A stretch of 11,601 nucleotides of DNA, from the NCBI GenBank assembly GCA_026770585.1, contig MU646385.1:139460-151060 (forward strand), written 5' to 3'. The notes beneath the pieces are model-generated. The model had not been told where the DNA came from, did no database searches, and worked only from the letters and a program-made list of their open reading frames with translations. The translations under genes and the position numbers were made by a program. Of this stretch, positions 6,247 to 11,601 are shown piece by piece. This DNA is from Baffinella frigidus. Lineage: Eukaryota > Cryptophyceae > Cryptomonadales > Baffinellaceae. The first letter of the stretch is position 1. Every line of letters begins with the position of its first letter.

Positions 6247-6296
6247 CTGTAGAAGTAGTTGACTCCATTTGAACACCGGGGGAACCCTCAGAATGA
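6188..6296 (+). repeat. Dispersed repeat family 5, copy 1 (starts like intron 1)
   Basis: Begins ATTCTAAAAACTGAAGACTA, then CCCTCAA units, then GTTGACTCCATTTGAAC, CGGGGGAACCCTCAGAATGA. The copy at 7773-7873 shares the whole unit, while intron 1 of the membrane-protein gene shares only the first part. No coding capacity. Confidence 0.75.
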
Positions 6297-6640
6297 CCGC
6301 CATCCACGTGACGCGGCATGATGCTGTCGAACAGTTGAACCCCTAAACCACAACCCGCATCTACCACCCAACTTCAACCCCTGCCAACAGAGACCGTCGC
6401 ACCCCTCTTACTTGTCGGGCGGACAGCTCTGCTCTCAAATGTGTTCTCATAGTGTACAAACCCAACCCAAATTAGACCAGATCCCCGACGCAGGACGTCC
6501 AGGATGCCCCCAGGGCTAGTTTTGGAGATGGTGGTTGTGTTTTACCCCCTGTAGGACATCTGAAACTGCCTTTCAGATCTGAGGGGTCCTTTAGGGGTGT
6601 GACCCCCAGCATGAAGGTTGTGAGTTTTCAAAAAGTGTTG
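6297..6640. other. Gene-free stretch with small palindromes
   Basis: ATCTGAAA against TTTCAGAT (about 6558-6580) forms an 8-bp stem. A few CCCTAAA-like words are present near 6341. There is no ORF of coding character. Confidence 0.4.
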
Positions 6641-6700
6641 AGGTTACGAGGCTCAGCCTCATAACCTGAAAGGTTACGAGGCTCAGCCTCATAACCTGAA
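6641..6700 (+). repeat. Perfect 30-bp tandem duplication of a hairpin
   Basis: Two identical 30-bp units at 6641-6670 and 6671-6700. Each holds GGTTACGAGGCT, a central C, and AGCCTCATAACC, an 11-of-12 matched stem. GTGTTGAGG precedes it, and a weaker relative (GTGTTGAGCCTCGAAGGTT) occurs near 7150. Confidence 0.85.
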
Positions 6701-6879
6701 AGACAGGAGGTCCGGAGAGGAAGCAACATGCAACACTAAACCCGAAACTCGAACCCCTAAATGGTCAGGGTGTAGGGCGAGACCTGCCAGGTCAACTGCA
6801 GCATCCCTCTCTCCATCTCTGCGCGCGTTGAGCCCCCTAAGCCCTCAACCCTGAACTCTAAACCCTGAACACTAACCGG

Positions 6880-7770
6880 GGGAAAACGAGGTTTAATGAA
6901 TTGTAAAACACGACCGCTGCACCCCAGAGGAGAGGTGTAGGTCCGTTCGGTCCTTCAGGGGTTCAAGGCTCCCACCATAGGCGAACGCCTCGCCTTTCCG
7001 CGGAAAGGATCCGCAGAAAAGCCCTACTTCCGTTCAGATCGCATCCAGCCCTCCAGTGCAGATGGCTCGCGACGAGCCACGCCAAGAGAAGAGGTGTACT
7101 CGACTTTAGGTCCCGATGCCCTCATAACCTCATGAAGTGTTTGAACAAGTGTTGAGCCTCGAAGGTTCAAAAACGACCGCGGAGGAGGGACGGGCCAATG
7201 TGTTACAAAGCGGAATCCAGCCGAGCGCGACCGCGCAAGCCACTTCCGGGATTCGATGTGGATAAAAGAATTAAGTCCCATTCCTCACGGCTCAATACCC
7301 GATTGTACAAGATATTTGGGAATTAATTTCTGGTGCAAATTTTACAACATACATGGAGAAGAAGCCGTCTGAAAAGCTAATTGGCGATAAAGTTTGGACC
7401 GATTTCAGGGCCGGAAATTAGTTCCGAATTGCGGCAATTGTCGGCATTTGGAGCCATTGAATCACGATTTTCTAAAAACGCAGAGGGGGGAATTGAAATG
7501 GGGACCTCGTGACGCAAGTCTGAGGACACTTCCATCGAGCCACGGGGAGAAGCCAACAGGGGATTCACTTGTGAACACGAGACATGATTTCCAAAATTCG
7601 GTATTCCCGACTTTCCCCGGAGTTAAAGGCCGTGCGGAATGGGCCGAAGACGATTGACATATTTATGTGATTTTTTCAACAAAAAGTGGGCGGGCGGAGA
7701 GACCAGCCCCTACAAGCTGCCTACGATGGAAAGAACCGACGCGCAGGCCTTGACAGAGAAAGCTGAAATC
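6880..7770. other. Gene-free stretch of mixed composition
   Basis: Contains repeat family 4 copy 2 at about 6928-7048 and a drop in GC from about 7260 to 7480. The longest + frame (7394-7657) starts at TTG and shows no recognisable domain. I see no splice-supported exon or RNA gene. Confidence 0.45.
6928..7048. repeat. Dispersed repeat family 4, copy 2
   Basis: Carries GAGAGGTGTAG, TCCTTCAGG, GGCTCCCACCATAGGCG, CGCAGAAAAGCCCTACTTCC and CAGATCGCAT, in the order of the copy at 5557-5695. CTTTCCGCGGAAAG near 6993 is a perfect 14-bp palindrome inside this copy. Confidence 0.5.
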
Positions 7771-7772
7771 CC

Positions 7773-7873
7773 GAATTCTGAAAACTAAAGACTGAATCCT
7801 CAACCCTCAACCCTCAACCCTAGACCTGAAGTGGTTGACTCCATTTGAACCCCGGGGGAACCCTCAGAATGAT
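7773..7873 (+). repeat. Dispersed repeat family 5, copy 2
   Basis: GAATTCTGAAAACTAAAGAC, CCCTCAA units, then GTGGTTGACTCCATTTGAAC and CCGGGGGAACCCTCAGAATG. It is shorter than copy 1 because it has fewer heptamers, which suggests the array length varies between copies. Confidence 0.75.
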
Positions 7874-8150
7874 TCCATCATGCAGAAGGTTCTGATTTCT
7901 CCCAACATAGCCCAACACCACGCCCTTCCAGACATCCGATGTGGTTTTCTAGAGGCCCTACGTGAAGTTTATTGGGTGCCCATGAAATCGCGAAACCCAG
8001 TGTGTTGCAGAGCAAAACTTCCTTCTCTGATAGTACTCTCGTATCATGTACCGGTAAGGTAAAGATGTATTAAAGCGAAGAGGCACTGCTAGTCGGCCAA
8101 TTCCTGGCCACTTATGACCACTACGTGGGCCTCGTAGGTAGTCCACGTTT

Positions 8151-8298
8151 TATCCCTTAAGTGGCGAGTAGGCTTATACGTCCTGCTGTAGGTGTAGGGT
8201 ACACGTAGGAGCCTAGGAGCTCTTTGGGATCAATTTTGACCCCATCGTCACTAAAGGACCTAAAGGACTTGAGAGATACGGACAGTATCCCTTAAGTG
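8151..8298 (+). repeat. Repeat family 3, copy 2, flanked by a 13-bp direct repeat
   Basis: The family 3 body covers about 8159-8255. TATCCCTTAAGTG occurs at 8151-8163 and again at 8286-8298. The direct repeat could be a target duplication or part of a longer duplicated unit. The first copy at 5463 lacks it. Confidence 0.55.
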
Positions 8299-8333
8299 AC
8301 TTTCCTGCCTTCCTGCTCCGAAAAGACAGAGAC

Positions 8334-8618
8334 AGGTTATGCTCACGTACAGGTTATGCTCACGTACACTGGAGAGCTAAACGCGATCCGAAGGCAAAAA
8401 ATGCTTTCCCTGCAGATCCCTTCTACGGAACGGCGTGTCGTTGGCATATGTTGGGCGAAATTAAAACCTAAAGGACCTAAAGGACAGGGGTACCTCGCTG
8501 ATAAGAAACCACCGCCCCCTAGGACCCTACAGTAGGACTATGCCTAGGGCCCTACGGTGGTCCTAGGGGGGGGTCGGTTTCTTATGAGCGAGGTACCCCT
8601 GTACGTGTTATGCTCACG
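8334..8618. repeat. GTTATGCTCACGT direct repeats around a large palindrome
   Basis: GTTATGCTCACGT occurs near 8336 and 8352 in tandem and again near 8607. The third copy immediately follows the palindrome 8485-8601. Confidence 0.65.
8485..8601. repeat. 117-bp palindrome with about 50-bp arms
   Basis: The outer 26 bp of the arms (8485-8510 against 8576-8601) match at 25 of 26, starting CAGGGGTACCTCGCT. The inner arms share CCCCCTAGGACC and GTAGG with a few indels. It resembles a fold-back transposon or hairpin-forming element. There is no coding potential. Confidence 0.8.
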
Positions 8619-8669
8619 TGAGGTCCAGAATCATCCGCACCACCTCCAGATGCAGGCCCAGCACCTGGT

Positions 8670-9192
8670 TCGAGGTCTAGGGTTCAGGGTTCAGGATTAA
8701 AGGGGTTGGGTTTAGGGTTTGGGGTTTGGGGTTTGGGGTTTGGGGTTTGGGGTTTAGGGTTTAGGGTTTAGGGTTTGGGGTTTAGGGTTAAGGGTTTAGG
8801 GTTTAGGGTATAGGTTTTAGGTTTTAGGGTTTAGGGTTGAGGGTTTGGGGGTTTGGGCTGAGGGTTCAGGGTTTAGAGTTTAGGGCTCAAGGTTTCGGGT
8901 TTCGGGTTTGGGGTTTAAAGTTTAGGGTTTGGGGTTTAGGGTTTGGGGTTTAGGATTTAGGGTTTAGGGTTTAGGGTTTAGGGTTTAGGGTTTGGGGTTT
9001 AGGGTTCAGGGTTTAGGGTTAAGGGTTTAGGGTTAAGGGTTAAGGTTTTGGGGTTTAGGGATTGGGATTTAGGGTTTCAGGTTTCGGCTTTAGAGTTTAG
9101 GGTTTATGGTTCATGGTCCAAGGTTCAGGGGTAAGGGTCAAGGGTTAAGGGTTCAGGGTTAAGGGTTGGGTTGAGGTTTTCAGGGTTTAGGG
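8670..9192 (+). repeat. G-rich telomere-like array abutting the WD40 gene
   Basis: About 520 bp of TTTAGGG and TTTGGGG heptamers with TTCAGGG and TTAAGGG variants, the longest G-rich array here. Its right end touches the last codons of the WD40 gene, and in one frame it supplies the stop codon (9187-9189). The G-rich strand runs 5' to 3' toward the gene. Confidence 0.9.
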
Positions 9193-9193
9193 T

Positions 9194-10713
9194 TCAACCA
9201 GCGACGCCCCCCCGAGCCGCGGGTGGTGTCCCATGGCAAACGCCACGCCCCTCTGCGTGTCCAGCAGCCAGTCGCGCCCCCACGCCACAGCGTTGAGCTC
9301 CCACCCGAACTCGATGGTGCGGAGCAGGGCGCCCGTGGAGGTGTCCCACACCTGGGGAGAGAACCTTTTTCTTTCAAAGCGACACGGGCGACCAATGATC
9401 CAAGCCCAGAGTTTGTGTTTGGCACAACGATCCTTAGGAATGTATCCGTCGTCGAGAGGGTCACCGACATCAACGGAAATGCCATTGTTGTCTCTGTCAC
9501 CGCCGGGTAAGGAACGAGGGCGCCCTGTTTAAGCACCTCCACGGCGCATGTCATTGGCAATACAGCGGAAAACGCATGCTTGGTGGAGTAAGGGCGCCCC
9601 GACCGCCCCTTGCACGTGCCGTCGAAGCTGCTTGTGGTAATCTTGCTTCCGTTGTCGACCGAGAAGCTCGCTGACGAGACGAAATATTCTATCACGCCCG
9701 CAGCGCACACATTGGCACTAAAGCGGAAATTGGCGCTACACCGAAATGCTCAATTCCACACCGCACCTTGCATTTCCTCAGGCGAGTAGGGATGGAACCT
9801 TGCACGTGCCATCGAAGCTGCTGGTGGCGATCTTGTTTTCGTTATTTCCGTAGAAGGAGGCAGACGAGACGAAGTCGTCGTGCCCAATCATCCTCACACA
9901 CAAAGTGCCCGTCTCCGCGCTCACCAAGTGCAGGTCACGTGGTATTTCGTAGTCTTCTTCATCTTCCTCCTCTTCGTCAACGATGGAACCCACCGTTGCG
10001 ATGGTCCGCCCGTCCGGAGAAAACACAGCGAACACGTTTCCTCTGATGTTTTGAGTCATCTCCACCTTTTCGACGTCAAAAACAGCGTTCACGCCGACGC
10101 CGAGCCCCCCACTCGCCAGCGCGCGACTGTCGGTGGGCGAGAAGTGGACCTGTTTCACGACAAAAACGGGGTCTTCCGGCATCGTGCGGAGCAGCACCCC
10201 CTCGCCCGTGTCCCACAAGCGTATGGAACGGTCGAGACTGCCGCTCGCCAGGAGTGCTCCATCGGCTGAGAACGCCACCAAAATGATGGTGTCGGTGTGT
10301 CCCTGCAAGCGGTGGTCCGCCTTTCCCGTCCCGGCGTCACATATGATCACTGATCTGTCTGCTCCTGCGGAGGCAAGCTTCTTTCCGGACGGGGCAAAGG
10401 CCAACGCGCAGATGCCTGCAGTGTGAGCGACGACGGGGCATTCTGTATCCACCACACTTCGCGTGCCGCTGCTCGTGAACGTGCAGCTGCACGCCCCGTT
10501 TCCGTCGTGGCTGGCTCCGGTTACGCACTCATCCCCACTCGCGGCGTCCAAGAGCTTCCAGTGTTCCCCATCAAGGCCCATGGTGAGCACGAATTTTCCC
10601 TCGGGAGACATGGCGACTCTGCTGTAAGTGCTGCTCCGCACTTCCCAGCGGACATTCCCGGACGCCGCATCCACGAGCCTGACTCGCCCATCCAAGCTCG
10701 CGAGCGCAAGCAT
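9194..10713 (-). CDS. WD40-repeat (beta-propeller) protein, two exons, last exon apparently frameshifted
   Basis: Exon 1 runs 10713 to 9799 (305 residues) and exon 2 runs 9352 to 9194. The phase-0 join gives GTCK|VWD, completing a WD repeat. Blades are visible near residues 1-16, 17-57, 93-126 (VVAHTAGICALAFAPSG), 135-168 (LQGHTDTIILVAFSADG, SIRLWD), 176-214, 223-264 and 275-308. An acidic insert EEEEDEED lies near 247-254. WD40 propellers are scaffolds for protein binding, and no partner is evident here. The ATG at 10713 begins the first blade, although the frame stays open upstream to about 10839. As written, exon 2 ends in a low-complexity Gly/Ala/Arg tail, whereas the other frame after the G4 run at 9301-9304 reads sensibly and ends HPRLGGASLVEP. 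It may be a pseudogene or carry a sequencing error. Confidence 0.82.
9353..9798 (-). other. WD40 gene intron containing a decayed exon copy
   Basis: The donor is GTTCCA after AAG at 9799 and the acceptor is CTCTCCCCAG ending at 9353. The intron holds a diverged copy of the exon 1 end (about 9619-9700). The rest is open in several frames but without a recognisable domain. Confidence 0.7.
9545..9725 (-). pseudogene. Duplicated WD40 exon-intron junction, non-functional copy
   Basis: On the - strand it encodes EYFVSSASFSVDNGSKITTS SFDGTCK, against DDFVSSASFYGNNENKIATS SFDGTCK in the real exon (spaces inserted for line breaking only). The similarity continues past the donor: ATTGGCAATACAGCGGAAA near 9553 matches ATTGGCACTAAAGCGGAAA near 9712. 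The donor itself has changed from AAG|GTTCC to AAG|GGGCG, so this copy cannot splice in the same way. It is a tandem duplication with a unit of roughly 170 bp. Confidence 0.7.
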
Positions 10714-11019
10714 TAGCTGGGGGATGTGCGGGCGAGAGCGGAGTGAGTGAGGTTTGTCCTCCAGAAAACAATCGCCCCTCTCACAGTTTGAAAAACCACT
10801 GCCCAGCGCCGAAAACGCTGATAAGTAGACCGCAGCCACTGGACCTTGGCTGCGAGCGCTTGGGGGTGACGGGGCGGCAGAAGGTCAGTGGGCGAAGGGG
10901 GGGGGGGGGTCCGGGCACTTCAGAATTTAGATTTTCGACCCAAATTTGACCAGCGTTTTGACCGCCAGGTTTTTTTTAGCGACTTGGGGATCTTCCAAAC
11001 AGGATGCAACCGGCCGCAG
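10714..11019. promoter_or_regulatory. Divergent intergenic region
   Basis: Lies between the - strand WD40 gene and the + strand partial gene, whose starts face away from each other, so promoters for both are expected here. A run of 13 G (10897-10909) and a run of 8 T (10970-10977) are the only striking features. No clear TATA box is seen. TTTTCGACC, TTTGACC and TTTTGACC recur at 10932-10962. Confidence 0.4.
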
Positions 11020-11442
11020 ATGTCTCGTGGAGCAGGGTGCGCGGACTCGACGCTGGTGCAGCCCATCCCTTCAGACGCCCCCCTGCCCCCCTCTCTGGTC
11101 CCGCTCGTCTCGCCCGATCCACGATCCATTTCCAGGTACCGGATTTTCGACCTGACGAGTGGGAGTTGCGCAGAGCTACGCGCTGTGGCGCTCATGAGCG
11201 GGCAGCACCCGCGGCTGGGCGACACTTCTCCTCTCGCGGATCTTGACGAGTCGCTGCTGCGGCAAATTCGCGATCTAAGCGAGACTCGATCTCTAGAGGT
11301 GATTCCTCAGACCCTGAACGGCATCAGACTCCCATGCGACTGCGCGGCATTTTTGAGCACGGAGAGACGTCGCCGCACGCCAATCGTGTGGGTCGAGAGT
11401 GACAGTAGTGCCAGTTCAGACCACTGCATGATTCGGTTGTAG
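11020..11442 (+). CDS. Partial gene: 140-residue ORF with HPRLG plus leucine-rich motif
   Basis: The frame from ATG 11020 gives 140 residues. Residues 11-38 are proline-rich, 63-67 are HPRLG, and 70-86 read SPLADLDESLLRQIRDL, an amphipathic Leu-rich helix. The end is basic (TERRRRT, 115-120). HPRLG also appears at the end of the WD40 gene (in its alternative frame), and HPRLG followed by a short Leu-rich helix looks like a small interaction module shared among families in this genome. That is inference. The start is uncertain: TTTCCAG at 11131-11137 could be an acceptor, making the upstream part non-coding, and the frame is open upstream to 10888 without ATG. A further exon may follow (see 11526). 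Confidence 0.5.
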   Translation: MSRGAGCADSTLVQPIPSDAPLPPSLVPLVSPDPRSISRYRIFDLTSGSCAELRAVALMSGQHPRLGDTSPLADLDESLLRQIRDLSETRSLEVIPQTLNGIRLPCDCAAFLSTERRRRTPIVWVESDSSASSDHCMIRL

Positions 11443-11525
11443 GATCCCCTTGGCTGGTCATCCACCTCCCGGCAGGAAAACTGAAACCCCTTGGGCCGTC
11501 CACTCCCGGTCATCCGGCATCGCAG

Positions 11526-11601
11526 GAACTGGACTGCGGCCCCCCGCTGGCAGGGTGCGCGCTCTACGGGTTCCTCTTCGACGTCCAGGTTGCACCCTCA
11601 C
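11526..11601 (+). CDS. Possible following exon, cut by window end
   Basis: After CGGCATCGCAG, a plausible acceptor, the sequence reads ELDCGPPLAGCALYGFLFDV and then QVAPS to the edge. The codons look protein-like (GC-rich third positions, aromatic and aliphatic mix). Whether it joins the ORF ending at 11442 or belongs to another transcript cannot be told. Confidence 0.25.

Noticed and set aside
7394-7657. 87-residue + strand ORF
   Set aside because: Starts at TTG, no domain, no splice or neighbour support.
9365-9510. + strand exon ending TDINGNAIVVSVTAG before GTAAGG
   Set aside because: It reads like protein and has a good donor, but it lies inside the WD40 intron on the other strand, lacks a supported acceptor or partner exon, and the region is open in several frames.

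Overview
This window looks like nuclear DNA of a protist or microalga. It has spliced genes with GT-AG introns and a yeast-like TACTAAC branch site, a WD40-repeat gene, and many degenerate telomere-like heptamers of the TTTAGGG/CCCTAAA type with TTGAGGG, TTCAGGG and TTTGGGG variants. That heptamer occurs in plants, green algae, dinoflagellates, chromerids and others, so the lineage cannot be fixed from this sequence. No bacterial gene organisation is present.

Layout. Positions 1-3100 hold no convincing gene. They are a mosaic of G-rich telomere-like tracts, a 32-bp tandem repeat (289-416), several fold-back MITE-like elements (149-279, 1298-1431, 1638-1799, 1825-1974, 2440-2600) and a GA-rich purine tract (2008-2258). 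From 3110 to 3490 there is a GC-rich segment with internal duplications. A three-exon gene then runs on the + strand (3659-5116). It encodes a 262-residue, two-pass membrane protein with a cysteine-rich loop. Its first intron (3985-4433) is almost entirely a C-rich telomere-like array.

Positions 5117-8670 are again gene-poor. They carry repeat copies related to those upstream, two copies of a unit that starts like intron 1 (6188-6296, 7773-7873), a 30-bp duplicated hairpin (6641-6700) and a large palindrome (8485-8601). A G-rich telomere-like array (about 8670-9192) abuts the 3' end of a WD40 beta-propeller gene on the - strand (10713 to 9194). That gene has one phase-0 intron containing a decayed tandem copy of the exon 1 end. 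Its last exon appears frameshifted, and its C-terminus is cut short at the array. Diverging from it is a partial + strand gene (from 11020). Its product carries an HPRLG plus leucine-rich motif, and the WD40 C-terminus carries the HPRLG part in its alternative frame.

I see no operon or shared pathway. The main story is how telomere-like repeats and small palindromic elements have entered introns and gene ends. No function can be given to the membrane protein or the partial gene beyond topology and motifs.
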